Made by a program: the position numbers and the translations under genes. A stretch of DNA of 64,000 nt from Paenibacillus tianmuensis (lineage in GTDB: Bacteria; Bacillota; Bacilli; Paenibacillales; NBRC-103111). Location: NCBI RefSeq assembly GCF_900100345.1, contig NZ_FMTT01000026.1, forward strand, positions 1-64,000, written 5' to 3'. The notes beneath the pieces are model-generated. The model had not been told where the DNA came from and did no database searches. It was given only the letters and a program-made list of their open reading frames with translations. Below are positions 51,089 through 60,597 of the stretch, piece after piece. Each line of letters begins with the position of its first letter. The first letter of the stretch is position 1.

Positions 51089-51790
51089 ATGAAGCTGCTA
51101 GTCGCGGAGGACGATACGTCCGTTTGCGAAATGCTGCACTTGTTTTTTCAAAAAGAACAGTATGATACGACCTTCGTTCATGACGGGCTCAGCGCCCAGG
51201 AACAGCTTGACCGGCATACGTGGGATTTCGTCATCCTGGACTGGATGCTTCCCGGCAAGGACGGGCTGGCGCTGTGCAGGGATATACGCGGTAAAGGGGA
51301 AACGCCGGTCATCCTGCTTACGGCACGCGATCAGGAGCAGGACCGGATTATGGGGCTTGAGCTCGGAGCCGACGATTACGTCAGCAAGCCGTTCAGCCCG
51401 ATGGAGCTGATCGCCCGCATGAAAGCCGTGCTTCGCCGATACCATCGAGGCGGCGGGGCTGAGGCCGAAGGGGCGGCCGAGACGCAAGAGCTGCTCAAAC
51501 ACAAGACGATTGTCGTCAACCTGTCCGCCCGGACCGCCACTGTCGGCGGGAATACGATCAGCAACTTAACGCCGAAGGAGTTCGATCTGCTCTCGCTGTT
51601 CGTCCGGTATCCCAGACGCGTCTTTACCCGCGAGCAGCTGCTGGAAAGCATATGGGGCTACGATTATTTGGGCGAAGAGCGCACGGTCGATGTCCATATC
51701 AAGCGGCTGCGCAATAAGGTGTCTTCACCGGAGCATCCGTTGATTGTGACCGTCTGGGGCGTGGGCTACAAGCTAGAGCTGGAGGAATGA
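51089..51790 (+). CDS. OmpR-family response regulator
   Basis: 233 residues. Receiver: acidic pair AEDD near residue 5-8, phosphoacceptor Asp in VILDWMLPG near 51, LLTARD with the threonine, and a conserved Lys in YVSKPFSP. C-terminal winged helix (ISNLTPKEFDLLSLFVRYPR and LESIWGYDYLGEERTVDVHI). Overlaps the kinase gene (ATGA). GGAGGTG precedes the ATG. Targets unknown. Confidence 0.95.
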   Translation: MKLLVAEDDTSVCEMLHLFFQKEQYDTTFVHDGLSAQEQLDRHTWDFVILDWMLPGKDGLALCRDIRGKGETPVILLTARDQEQDRIMGLELGADDYVSKPFSPMELIARMKAVLRRYHRGGGAEAEGAAETQELLKHKTIVVNLSARTATVGGNTISNLTPKEFDLLSLFVRYPRRVFTREQLLESIWGYDYLGEERTVDVHIKRLRNKVSSPEHPLIVTVWGVGYKLELEE

Positions 51791-53271
51791 CGATGAAGCT
51801 GAGCCATCTGCGGCCGCGCTTCCGGTTTACTTTTTTCCAGCGGCAGTTTCTGTCCCATCTCCTTCTGTCCATGCTCATTCTCGTCCTGCTGGCGGCCGGG
51901 TTTACCTACTACATGAAGCAGCGAACATTCGACAACGAGACGGAAGAACTGGCCAGCGTCTCCAAAGGAATCGTCCGCCTGATCGCAAGAGAAGGGGAAG
52001 ACCCGACCAGCGCGCTGCAAGCGTATCGCACCCTGCTCGCCGAACGCCGGACGTCGTTCATCCTGCTGGACCATGCCGGCGAAATCGCCTACCGCGACCC
52101 GAAGATGCCCGGCGCGCTGCGGGGCAAAGCGTTCTTGGACGAGCTGCGGTCGCACATGTCCGACGCCAAGGACAACGAAAGCTTCATCGTCGAACGCGGA
52201 GCGGAGAAGCCATGGGTCGTCGTTTACAGGCAAACCAAGCTGAAGCCGCAGAAAACCGAGCTGCACCTTTTCGTCTTCTCCCCGCTTCACGGCATTCAAG
52301 AGACGATGGAGGCGCTTAACCAAGCGCTGATCTATATGATCGTCGTTATTTTCATACTGGCCGTCGCCGTCAGTTGGATATTTTCCCGCAGCATGAGCGC
52401 CAGCATCCAGTCGCTGCGCCGGACGACCCGCCAAATTGCCGCGGGAGATTATGCCGCCCGATCCACAGTTAGCCGGTCGGACGAGCTGGGCGAGCTCGCA
52501 GGCGACTTCAACTCTATGGCCCGGCAGCTCGAGCTCGCCCTGCATAAGCTGCAGCAGTTCGAGACGCGGCGCCGCCATTTTATTATGGACGTGACGCACG
52601 AGCTGCGCACGCCGCTTACCTCGATCCGCGGCATCATCGAAGGGCTGAAGAGCAATCTCGTCCACTCGCCGGAGGAGCGGGCCAACTATTACGGCATCAT
52701 CGAGAAAGAAACGTTCCGCCTGATCCGGCTCATCAACGGACTGCTCGACATGGAGAAAATCGAAAGCGGCCTCATCACGCTGAACAAAAAACGAACACCG
52801 CTTAAAGAGCTGTTCGAAATCGTTCACGAGTCGCTCGAAGTCTTGATTGAAGAGAAGCGCCTGCACATTCTTATCGAATGCGAGCCGGACCTGCAGGTGT
52901 ATGCCGACTACGACCGGCTGATGCAAATTCTCATCAATCTGGTCAAAAACAGCATCCAGTTTACGGCATACGGTACGATCCGCCTGACCGGCTCCGAAAC
53001 GGAAACGCATACCGTGATCGTGATCGAGGATACCGGCCGCGGCATGTCCAAGGAAGAGCTGGTGCTCATCTGGGAGCGGTTCTACAAATCCGATCCGTCC
53101 CGATCCAAAAGCAACAGCGAGACCGGGCTCGGCCTGTCCATCGTCAAGCAGCTCGTCGAAGCCCATGCAGGCACGATCGAAGCGGACAGCACGCCCGGTA
53201 TCAGCACCTCGTTCACGATCACCCTGCCCAAAGTCGACCAAGCCGCATCCAAGGACGACAAAGCGGATTAA
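51787..53271 (+). CDS. Sensor histidine kinase, partner of the OmpR-type regulator
   Basis: 494 residues. Two membrane helices (about 22-42 and 180-200) flank an extracytoplasmic sensor of about 135 residues. HAMP follows, then HisKA with FIMDVTHELRTPLTSIRG near residue 262, and an ATPase with N box, DTGRGMS (G1) and GLGLSIVKQLVE (G2). It starts within the regulator's last codons, so the pair is co-translated. Confidence 0.95.
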   Translation: MTMKLSHLRPRFRFTFFQRQFLSHLLLSMLILVLLAAGFTYYMKQRTFDNETEELASVSKGIVRLIAREGEDPTSALQAYRTLLAERRTSFILLDHAGEIAYRDPKMPGALRGKAFLDELRSHMSDAKDNESFIVERGAEKPWVVVYRQTKLKPQKTELHLFVFSPLHGIQETMEALNQALIYMIVVIFILAVAVSWIFSRSMSASIQSLRRTTRQIAAGDYAARSTVSRSDELGELAGDFNSMARQLELALHKLQQFETRRRHFIMDVTHELRTPLTSIRGIIEGLKSNLVHSPEERANYYGIIEKETFRLIRLINGLLDMEKIESGLITLNKKRTPLKELFEIVHESLEVLIEEKRLHILIECEPDLQVYADYDRLMQILINLVKNSIQFTAYGTIRLTGSETETHTVIVIEDTGRGMSKEELVLIWERFYKSDPSRSKSNSETGLGLSIVKQLVEAHAGTIEADSTPGISTSFTITLPKVDQAASKDDKAD

Positions 53272-53280
53272 CACCGATTC

Positions 53281-53306
53281 AGGAGCCTGCGTCGGGCTCC
53301 TTCCTT
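53281..53306 (+). terminator. Terminator of the two-component pair
   Basis: AGGAGCC pairs with GGGCTCCT around a short loop, followed by TCCTT; T tract is modest. Confidence 0.55.
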
Positions 53307-53326
53307 CATAAAGAGCGGACGGCTGC

Positions 53327-54100
53327 TTAGAGCCGTCCGTAAGCTTTTGCGTATCGGTAAATTCTCGCGAAGATGCGCTTATCCTTCAGCTTTCGGAAAA
53401 TATAAGGATCGGGAGCCGTGTTAATCTCCAGAATCCACGGGTGCAGCTTCTCGTCCAACGCGACGTCCAGCCCGATTTCCTTAAGTCTTCCGTACTTCGA
53501 ATGCAGCTGCCTTGCTACGGAAGTGCCGAGGCTGCGCAGCCCTGAGGTTAATCTTGACTTTTCGGCGCTCCCGGCATGCCCCTGCAGCAAAACCTCTACG
53601 GGTTTGAGCGTTCCTCCGTTATGCACATTGGTCACGACCTTGCCCGGCGCCGCAACGCGCCCGATCAGTCCTGTCGTCTGCCAATTCCCGGTCGGAGTCT
53701 TCTGCACCATGACGCGAAGATCGAAGCGCCGCTTCTGATATTTAAGCAGATGGATGCCTTTTTGCACCAAATACATCCGTTTTCGGGTCAATCCCGCGAT
53801 ATGCCTGTATAAGTCATCGTATTGGGTAAAGGTGTTAATTTTCGTTCCGATATGACAGCGGTAAGACGCGCTCCCTCTGCCGGCCAGCCGCTCCACCCGC
53901 ATCACGCCGATGCCGTATGTGCCGCTGTTCGGCTTGACATAGACCATGCCGTGCCGGTCCAGCATCCCCCTCAAGCTTTCGCGGTTCAGCTTGCGCGTCT
54001 CGGGAATGTATTTGACCAGCTTTCGGTTCGGAATCACCGCCTGGGTTTTGGCCCATTTGCTTACGATGTACCTGCTGTTATTCGGTTTGTTCTTCCTCAT
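53327..54100 (-). CDS. YheC/YheD-type endospore coat-associated ATP-grasp protein
   Basis: 257 residues from MRKNKPNNSRYIVSKWAKTQ. The ATP-grasp core has VYVKPNSGTYGIGVMRVERL, a VQKGIHLLKYQKRRFDLRVM block, TNVHNGGTLKPVEVLL and EIGLDVALDEKLHPWILEIN. YheC and YheD associate with the spore coat. AAAGGTGG is placed for the ATG at 54100; a longer frame to 54307 has no such site. Its stop lies in a hairpin shared with the terminator region. Substrate unknown. Confidence 0.85.
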   Translation of the reverse strand: MRKNKPNNSRYIVSKWAKTQAVIPNRKLVKYIPETRKLNRESLRGMLDRHGMVYVKPNSGTYGIGVMRVERLAGRGSASYRCHIGTKINTFTQYDDLYRHIAGLTRKRMYLVQKGIHLLKYQKRRFDLRVMVQKTPTGNWQTTGLIGRVAAPGKVVTNVHNGGTLKPVEVLLQGHAGSAEKSRLTSGLRSLGTSVARQLHSKYGRLKEIGLDVALDEKLHPWILEINTAPDPYIFRKLKDKRIFARIYRYAKAYGRL

Positions 54101-54326
54101 TACATCCACCTTTCTTCCTTCGGCCGGAGAACGGCTGGCGCCAAGCTGCCTCATCTCCCTCTGCAGCGCCTTTACGAACCTCCTACTCCCGCTATCCAAT
54201 CCCTCTGAGCCCTGGTCTCGTTCATCCATCATAGTGTATGCCCCCCGCCGCAGCACGGTGAGGTATAGAGGCCTACGACAGGCGTCCGGGACATGCAGAG
54301 ACCCCAATTATGGACGATTTTTCGCA

Positions 54327-54362
54327 AAAAAAGGCAGCTGCCGCGATGCAGGCAACTGCTTT
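54327..54362 (-). terminator. Terminator of the regulator-kinase-BcrC operon
   Basis: AGCAGTTGCC and GGCAGCTGCC arms on the minus strand followed by seven T. Confidence 0.8.
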
Positions 54363-54374
54363 TCAAAAGTCCTT

Positions 54375-54962
54375 CTACGATTTAAAGCCGAGCTTGCGCT
54401 CGATTTTTTCAAATAGCGACAAGCCAACGGCCAGCCAGCGCCGGGCGAGCGTCCATTGGGTGAACAGCTTGTTTACGGCTACGGCGGAGCCGAAGCCCAG
54501 CAGTGCTCCGACGGTGACGTCTATCGGATAATGGACGCCGGTCCAGATCCGGGACAAAGCGATCAATACGGCCAGCGCAAGCCAGACGTATCCATCCTTA
54601 CGGCGGTACAGCCAGATCGAGGTGGCGATGACAAAAGCGCCAATGGCATGGCTGCTGGGAAACGACGCATTAGCCGCATGCTCGATCAACTGATGAACCT
54701 CGTGGCTGACGAACGGCCGATTCCGGTAAAACAACATGCCGATCAGCGAGCCGATCCCCATCGCCAAAGCGGCGGAACAGAGCGCTTTGGCCACCATCCG
54801 GCGGTTCTCTTGTTTTCGGGTAAACCAATACACGAGGATGCCCAAATAAAAGAAATATTCCGCATATTCCGCGAAAAAGCGCATCCACACGTTAAGCATC
54901 GTATGATCGACAGCCAAGCCGTTGATCATTTCGAATAAATCATAGTCCCATTTCAATAACAT
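54375..54962 (-). CDS. bcrC: Undecaprenyl-diphosphatase, PAP2 type (BcrC-like)
   Basis: 195 residues with about six membrane helices. The three PAP2 motifs are LFYRNRPF (KxxxxxxRP-like), NASFPSSHAIG (PSGH-like) and LSRIWTGVHYPIDVTVG (SRxxxxxHxxxD). It recycles undecaprenyl pyrophosphate, the carrier of cell-wall precursors, and gives resistance to bacitracin. It follows the histidine kinase by 33 bases in the same operon, implying control by that two-component system. Confidence 0.9.
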   Translation of the reverse strand: MLLKWDYDLFEMINGLAVDHTMLNVWMRFFAEYAEYFFYLGILVYWFTRKQENRRMVAKALCSAALAMGIGSLIGMLFYRNRPFVSHEVHQLIEHAANASFPSSHAIGAFVIATSIWLYRRKDGYVWLALAVLIALSRIWTGVHYPIDVTVGALLGFGSAVAVNKLFTQWTLARRWLAVGLSLFEKIERKLGFKS

Positions 54963-54995
54963 ACGCGATCTCTCCTCGTCCCGTTATCCGTTCCG

Positions 54996-56405
54996 TTAAC
55001 GGCTGAACGGCAATTGCACCGTCACCGTCGTTCCTTGGTTCTCTTTGCTTTCCAAACGTATGTCCCCATGATACTTCTCGACGAGCCGCTTGGCGATCGA
55101 AAGTCCCAGGCCGCTGCCGCCTCGTTTGCGACTGCGGGCTTTGTCCACCCGGTAAAACCGGTCGAACACATGCTCCACTTCCGCTTTCGGAATGCCCATT
55201 CCGTAATCGCGGATGACGATGCGCAGTATCGTATCTTCTATCAAGACGGCCGACACGTGGATTTTGTTTCGTTCGGTCGAATATTTCACCGCATTATCCA
55301 ACAAAATCAACAAAATTTGTTTGATATGATTTGGAACCAATCGGATGTGAACGCCTTTCAGCGCATCCACATCCGTCGTAATCTCGAATTCGGGATGAAC
55401 AACGGAAACGTTCTTAACGATTTGGGCAATCGTCTCTCCCAAATCGAACAGCTCGGCAGCGCCGTCCGGACTGGCATGTTCCGCGCGGGTAAGCTCCAAC
55501 AGCTCCTGCACGAGCCCTTTCAGACGCTCCAGTTCCTCAAGCGAGGCGTGGAGCGATTCGTCCACGAGAACCGGGTCGCGCTTGCCCCAACGGTTCAGCA
55601 TCGACAAATGTCCGGAAATAATCGCAATCGGGGTCCGCAGTTCATGCGAAGCGTCTTCAACGAATTGCTTCTGCTTGCGGAACGACGTTTCCAATTGATC
55701 CATCATCTCGTTGAACACGCGGACCAGCGCCGAAATCTCATCCTTATTGTCATAGAAAGGGACCCGCTCCTGCAGTCCGTTCTTCTGGATACTTCTCATT
55801 GTGTCCGTTATGCTTTGAACCGGCCTCAGCAGCCGTCCCGCCAGAAGCAGCCCGCCCAGGCCGCTCAGCAGCACCGCCCCGGCACCGCCCAGAATCATGA
55901 CCAGCGTGACAATCCCTTTCAGTTCGTCGAACATCTCCAGATTGCTGACAATTTCAATCGTGCCGCGGAACTTCTCCGACACGACCGGGGCGCGCAGAAC
56001 GAGCAGATGCTCCTCCTGGTGCCATACGCTTTCAAGCTCGGTGTTTGTGACCGGACGCGGCGCCACCCAATCCTCCGGCAGCGCCGAAAGCACCGTCAGC
56101 ACCGGCTTTCCCTCGCCGTCCAAAATTCGGATCAATTGATTTTTTTGATTGATGCTCTGGATAAAATGCTTGCTCCTGACGATTTGTCCAGCATCCAGTA
56201 TATCGCTTTTTTCCGTAAAATAACTTTGCAGCTCGCCCATCGTTTTGCGCACCGACTCCACTTCGCGGCTGCTCATCCATTGGTTGATGCCTATATATTG
56301 AACGGCGTTATAGACCGTAAACAAGACAAACAGCATGAAGGCCGACCATAAGGTCATCTGCCATTTGATCGGCAGCCGGGTGAAACGCATTCGCAGCTTT
56401 TTCAT
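54996..56405 (-). CDS. Sensor histidine kinase in BcrC operon
   Basis: 469 residues. Two membrane helices (about 15-37 and 163-185) flank an extracellular domain with no obvious ligand-binding motif. HAMP, then HisKA with FVEDASHELRTPIAIISG, N box, DYGMGIPKAEVEHVFDRFYR and SGLGLSIAKRLVEKYHGDIR. Its ATG overlaps the response regulator stop by four bases. A cell-envelope stress sensor is inferred from the adjacent bcrC. Confidence 0.95.
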   Translation of the reverse strand: MKKLRMRFTRLPIKWQMTLWSAFMLFVLFTVYNAVQYIGINQWMSSREVESVRKTMGELQSYFTEKSDILDAGQIVRSKHFIQSINQKNQLIRILDGEGKPVLTVLSALPEDWVAPRPVTNTELESVWHQEEHLLVLRAPVVSEKFRGTIEIVSNLEMFDELKGIVTLVMILGGAGAVLLSGLGGLLLAGRLLRPVQSITDTMRSIQKNGLQERVPFYDNKDEISALVRVFNEMMDQLETSFRKQKQFVEDASHELRTPIAIISGHLSMLNRWGKRDPVLVDESLHASLEELERLKGLVQELLELTRAEHASPDGAAELFDLGETIAQIVKNVSVVHPEFEITTDVDALKGVHIRLVPNHIKQILLILLDNAVKYSTERNKIHVSAVLIEDTILRIVIRDYGMGIPKAEVEHVFDRFYRVDKARSRKRGGSGLGLSIAKRLVEKYHGDIRLESKENQGTTVTVQLPFSR

Positions 56406-57082
56406 GTCCGGATGACGTAGCCGATGCCGCGGACGGTTTGAATATAGCTCCGCTGCGCCGGATCGTCGATCTTGTTGCGCAAATAGCGGACGTACACATC
56501 GACCACGTTCGTCTCAACTTCACAGTCGTACCCCCAGACCAGATCAAGCAGCATAGCCCGGCTCAGCACCCGGTCCCTATGGTTCATAAGTACGAGCAGC
56601 AGCTCGTATTCACGCTTGGTCAGCTCCAGAACCGCCCCGGCCTTGCTTACGGTCCCGGCAACCGGATCGATCCGAAGCTCCCGGTACGCCAACGCCGCTT
56701 GCGCTGCGCCGCTTCCCCGCTTGTTTCGTCTTATGACCGCCCGAATCCGTGCCAGCAGTTCCTCAATCGCGAACGGTTTCGGCAAATAATCGTCCGCCCC
56801 GCTGTCCAGCCCCGATACGCGATCCATGACGCTGTCGCGGGCCGTCAGCATAATGACGGGCGTCGCGAAGCCGGCACGGCGAATGCCGCGGCATACCTCG
56901 AAGCCGTGCAGCTCCGGCAGCATGGCATCAAGGAGAATGGCATCCCATGCATCGCGAGTGGCGGTTTCCAGACCTTCCCGACCGTTCCCGACTACGGTAA
57001 CGGCATAGCCTTGGTGCATCAATTCGAGTTCCATAAAACGGGCAAAATTTCGCTCGTCTTCCACGATAAGAATCTTTTTCAT
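56402..57082 (-). CDS. OmpR-family response regulator in BcrC operon
   Basis: 226 residues. Receiver with ILIVEDERNFARFMELELMH, Asp in AILLDAMLPEL, VIMLTARDS and YLPKPFAIEELLARI; C-terminal winged helix with VLELTKREYELLLVLMNHRD and RYLRNKIDD. First gene of a three-gene operon (regulator, kinase, bcrC). GAGGG precedes the ATG at 57082. Confidence 0.95.
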   Translation of the reverse strand: MKKILIVEDERNFARFMELELMHQGYAVTVVGNGREGLETATRDAWDAILLDAMLPELHGFEVCRGIRRAGFATPVIMLTARDSVMDRVSGLDSGADDYLPKPFAIEELLARIRAVIRRNKRGSGAAQAALAYRELRIDPVAGTVSKAGAVLELTKREYELLLVLMNHRDRVLSRAMLLDLVWGYDCEVETNVVDVYVRYLRNKIDDPAQRSYIQTVRGIGYVIRT

Positions 57083-57230
57083 CCTGTTCCCTCTGGTTGC
57101 GCTTGAAATAGTAAAAAAGCGGCAATCGCATCGATCCTATTATTGCCCCTCCGCCGCTACTTTAACTATACACAACGAAGATGAAAATTCGATGAGAAAA
57201 GAGTAAAAATATCGCTTCCGGTAAAGCCCC

Positions 57231-57281
57231 CAAAAAAAAGCAATCGGCCAGCCGGGACCCGTGTCCCGACCGACCGATCGG
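57231..57281 (-). terminator. Terminator of the 94-residue membrane gene
   Basis: ATCGG-CGGTCGGGACA and TGTCCCGGCTGGCCGAT-like arms on the minus strand followed by eight T. Confidence 0.75.
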
Positions 57282-57296
57282 AAATTCAAGTCGTGT

Positions 57297-57581
57297 CTAG
57301 CCTCCGTTCAAGGCAGCCCATACGTTTTGGATAAAGGAATAAGCAAGCAGGACAGCCATCGATCCTACCGAGACGATAACGTATAAGCGGAACGGGTTTT
57401 TAATGAGCCGGGGGTAATGATCCAGACGCTTGGGAGTAGATACCCCTTGGACGACGTCGAAATGACGGATCGCATCGTTAAAAGGCTTCCGGTCCTCCAT
57501 AATTAACGTTCGGTTCGGTTGCGTGGCGTGAAGGGCGGCATCTTCATACGGATTGTACGGTTTGCTTTTCATAGTAAGCAT
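57297..57581 (-). CDS. Small membrane-anchored protein, 94 residues
   Basis: MLTMKSKPYNPYEDAALHAT leads into a polar region, with a C-terminal membrane helix FRLYVIVSVGSMAVLLAYSF. AAGGA precedes this start; a longer GTG start is possible. No family recognised. Confidence 0.6.
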   Translation of the reverse strand: MLTMKSKPYNPYEDAALHATQPNRTLIMEDRKPFNDAIRHFDVVQGVSTPKRLDHYPRLIKNPFRLYVIVSVGSMAVLLAYSFIQNVWAALNGG

Positions 57582-57635
57582 CCCCCATTCCCATTTTCCT
57601 TCCACTGCATCCCTATTTTATCAAATTGAGCCACT

Positions 57636-57693
57636 CCCGGCAAAAAACGAAACAGCCCCTCGTTCGGTCTATAAAGACCTCGAAGGGCTGCCT
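57636..57693 (-). terminator. Terminator of prfC
   Basis: CAGCCC and GGGGCTG arms on the minus strand with a long inner stem (GGTCTTTATAGACC), followed by TTTCGTTTTTTG. Confidence 0.7.
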
Positions 57694-57712
57694 GCTTATC
57701 GGATCGGCGCTA

Positions 57713-59296
57713 TTAAGGCGCAGTCTCCAGAAATTTCAGGTTCGGATTTTTTTCCATTGCCGTGCGCAGCGCGTATTCGTTCTCGAACAGCACAACGTAA
57801 TTGTCCTTCTTATCCTTCACCAGCTGCGAGTTGATCCGGAACTTGGCCGGATCGATGTCGTCGCCGACGAGCCACCGCGCGAACTGGTAGGTCATCCGCG
57901 ACAGCTGCACCTCGCTGCTGTACTCCGCTTTCATCCGGTATTCGAACACCTCGAATTGGAGCTGTCCGACGACGCCGAGAATCAAATCTTCGAAGCCGAT
58001 CGTTTTGAACACCTGAATGGTGCCCTCCTCGGTCAACTGATCGACGCCCTTCTGGAACTGCTTGTGCTTCATCGCGTTTTTGACCGTCACCTTGGAGAAC
58101 AGCTCTGGGGAGAACGTCGGCAGCTCATCGAACTCTACGCTGCCACCTTGGCACAGCGAATCCCCAATGCGGAAAATACCGGGGTCGAACAGCCCGATAA
58201 TGTCACCGGGATAAGCATCCTCAACGATGTCGCGGTCCTGCGCGAGAAATTGCTGCGGCTGCGCCAGCTTGATATCTTTGCCGACCCGCACATGCTTCAC
58301 CGACATCCCCCGCTCGAATTTGCCGGAGCAAATTCGCAGGAAAGCGATCCGGTCGCGGTGAGCCGGATTCATGTTCGCTTGAATTTTGAAAATGTAACCG
58401 GAAAACTTCTCATGCAGCGGATCGATCGAGCCTTCATTGCTTTTGCGCGGCGTCGGCGTCGGAGCGAGCTGCAGGAAATTCTCAAGGAACGTCTGCACGC
58501 CGAAATTGTTGATCGCGCTGCCGAAGAACACCGGCGTCAGCTCGCCATTCCGTAGCTTCTCGTAGTCGAACTCGTCGCCCGCCACATCGAGCAGCTCTAA
58601 GTCCTGCACCAGTTGATCGTAAAAAAATTCGCCTGCGATTTCCTTCACGACCGGGTCGTCGTAGCCACTCACTTTGCGTACTTGAATTTCTTTATGATCG
58701 TCGCCTTGGAACAGCTCGACCTGCGTCAGCTTCCGGTCGTACACGCCACGGAATTGTTTGCCCATCCCGATCGGCCAATTCATCGGATACGAGCGGATAC
58801 CCAGCACCTGCTCCAGTTCTTCGAGCAGATCGAACGGATTTTGCCCCTCGCGGTCCAGCTTGTTGATGAACGTGAAGATCGGAATGCCCCGCTTGCGGCA
58901 CACCTGGAACAGTTTCTTCGTCTGGGCCTCGACCCCTTTGGCCGAGTCGATCAGCATGACGGCGCTGTCCGCCGCCGTTAACGTCCGGTACGTGTCTTCG
59001 CTGAAATCTTGGTGGCCTGGGGTATCGAGAATATTGACCCGATGCCCTTGATAATCGAACTGCATCACGCTGGAGGTGACCGAAATCCCTCTTTGCTTCT
59101 CGATTTCCATCCAGTCGCTCGTCGCATGGCGATTCGCTTTGCGCCCTTTGACCGTACCGGCCAGCCGAATCGCGCCTCCGAACAGCAGCAGCTTCTCGGT
59201 CAGGGTCGTTTTCCCCGCGTCGGGGTGGGAGATGATGGCGAAGGTACGCCGCTTCTGTACTTCTTCTTTTAATTTCTCGGATAGTCCGGTGCCCAT
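57713..59296 (-). CDS. prfC: Peptide chain release factor 3
   Basis: 527 residues, standard RF3 length. G1 SHPDAGKTTLTEKLL, the switch block KQRGISVTSSVMQFDYQGHR, LDTPGHQDFSEDTYR and FINKLDREGQNPFDLL, then domain II and III. It is a GTPase that removes RF1 or RF2 from the ribosome. AAGGAA precedes the ATG. Single gene with terminator. Confidence 0.97.
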   Translation of the reverse strand: MGTGLSEKLKEEVQKRRTFAIISHPDAGKTTLTEKLLLFGGAIRLAGTVKGRKANRHATSDWMEIEKQRGISVTSSVMQFDYQGHRVNILDTPGHQDFSEDTYRTLTAADSAVMLIDSAKGVEAQTKKLFQVCRKRGIPIFTFINKLDREGQNPFDLLEELEQVLGIRSYPMNWPIGMGKQFRGVYDRKLTQVELFQGDDHKEIQVRKVSGYDDPVVKEIAGEFFYDQLVQDLELLDVAGDEFDYEKLRNGELTPVFFGSAINNFGVQTFLENFLQLAPTPTPRKSNEGSIDPLHEKFSGYIFKIQANMNPAHRDRIAFLRICSGKFERGMSVKHVRVGKDIKLAQPQQFLAQDRDIVEDAYPGDIIGLFDPGIFRIGDSLCQGGSVEFDELPTFSPELFSKVTVKNAMKHKQFQKGVDQLTEEGTIQVFKTIGFEDLILGVVGQLQFEVFEYRMKAEYSSEVQLSRMTYQFARWLVGDDIDPAKFRINSQLVKDKKDNYVVLFENEYALRTAMEKNPNLKFLETAP

Positions 59297-59394
59297 AATC
59301 AGTTTATTCCTTCCTCAATCTTATTCAGTTCGTAGCTTTGCAAAGTCCGAATCTGCACGATTCCGCCCGCTCCGCTACGTTTTCACTTAAGCTT

Positions 59395-60450
59395 TTAAGT
59401 CAGCTTGACGGTCCAGTCGGCTTCCTTCAGCCACGTTCCCGATTCGAACGCCCGGCCGCGCAGCGTCACTTTGTCTCGATATACCTGCACATACAATCCT
59501 TGCGCCTTCTCCTTGGCCGCATGTTGGTAGTTTCGGTTCAGCACGCGTCCAAGCGAGGAGTTATGAAAATAATGAAAGCTTTCTTTGACATAATGCTCCA
59601 CCGTGCCTTGAAAATCCTGATGCCGGTGCCCACAGAACACGAACACGTTTTTGTAAGGCTTCAAGATTTCGCGGAATTTTTTCGCCGGAATCAATTGGTG
59701 CGTCCCCCCGTCTTTTCCAGCGGGCGGCAGCGGCTGATGGGTCATGATGAAGACGGGCTTGCCGTCCTTATGCGAAGCCAGACGTTCCTTCAGCCAATCC
59801 AATTGTTCGTCGGAATACCATGCCCCTTCGCCTACCTCGGGCTTCTCCTGCACATAAGCCTCCTGCGACAGCAGGATCAAGTGGTATCCTTTCTCCCAAG
59901 CGTCGTGATACGGCTTCGACAATCCGAAAAACTTCTGGAACCGCTCGCGCGATTGCCAGTCCGTCTTGCCATTGGGCATCGTGTCTTTATTGAAATCCCC
60001 TTTCCGGTCAATCCAAATGTCATAATAATCGTGGTTGCCCATATTGGCGTAAACCGGAGGCAGCTTGTAAGCGGACAACGTTTTTTTCAGCTCTTTGTAG
60101 TCCCTCTCCCGCCCGTAGTCGGTCACGTCGCCCGTCAGTACCAGCGCCTCGACCGGCGGTTTGAACTGCTTCATATCGTCAAGCGCTTGCTTCAAATGCC
60201 GGACCGTACCAGGATCGTCAGGCGACACGTGCAAATCGCTGAGAATCATGAACGAGAACAACGGCACTCCCGGATTCCCCACCGCCGGATCGGGATTCGG
60301 CCCCGGTTCCGTCTTTTGCACCGCGACGCCGTCCGTACCGCCCGTCTGCCGGTCGACCGATTGCTGCAGCAGCTTGATGAGTCCTGCGAGCGCCGCCCCG
60401 ATCATGACCAGAAGTCCGAGCATCCAGCGTATAAAAGCGCGTCTGGACAT
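59395..60450 (-). CDS. Secreted/anchored metallophosphoesterase
   Basis: 351 residues. N-terminus MSRRAFIRWMLGLLVMIGAA is a twin-arginine-like signal or anchor. Calcineurin-type motifs in order: DLH in ILSDLHVSPDD, GDVTD, GNHDYY, MTHQPLPPAG and GHRHQDF. Extracytoplasmic phosphoesterase or nuclease; substrate unknown. GGGGGA before the ATG. Confidence 0.88.
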   Translation of the reverse strand: MSRRAFIRWMLGLLVMIGAALAGLIKLLQQSVDRQTGGTDGVAVQKTEPGPNPDPAVGNPGVPLFSFMILSDLHVSPDDPGTVRHLKQALDDMKQFKPPVEALVLTGDVTDYGRERDYKELKKTLSAYKLPPVYANMGNHDYYDIWIDRKGDFNKDTMPNGKTDWQSRERFQKFFGLSKPYHDAWEKGYHLILLSQEAYVQEKPEVGEGAWYSDEQLDWLKERLASHKDGKPVFIMTHQPLPPAGKDGGTHQLIPAKKFREILKPYKNVFVFCGHRHQDFQGTVEHYVKESFHYFHNSSLGRVLNRNYQHAAKEKAQGLYVQVYRDKVTLRGRAFESGTWLKEADWTVKLT

Positions 60451-60535
60451 ATAAAGATCCCCCTTGCATTATCCGGCACTGTACACTTCATCATATCATA
60501 TTTCAAGAGGTGAAAAAAAGACGCAACCTGCGCCA

Positions 60536-60577
60536 GCAAAAAAAGAGCAGCACCCGGCGCAACCGGATCTGCTCTTT
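60536..60577 (-). terminator. Terminator of zwf
   Basis: AAAGAGCAG and CTGCTCTTT arms on the minus strand plus an inner GC-rich stem, followed by a T tract. Confidence 0.82.
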
Positions 60578-60597
60578 CGGTTTCTTTCGACTAGCCA

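Noticed and set aside
51766-53274. Long minus frame opposite the histidine kinase
   Set aside because: Shadow of the kinase gene, whose HisKA and ATPase motifs are intact.
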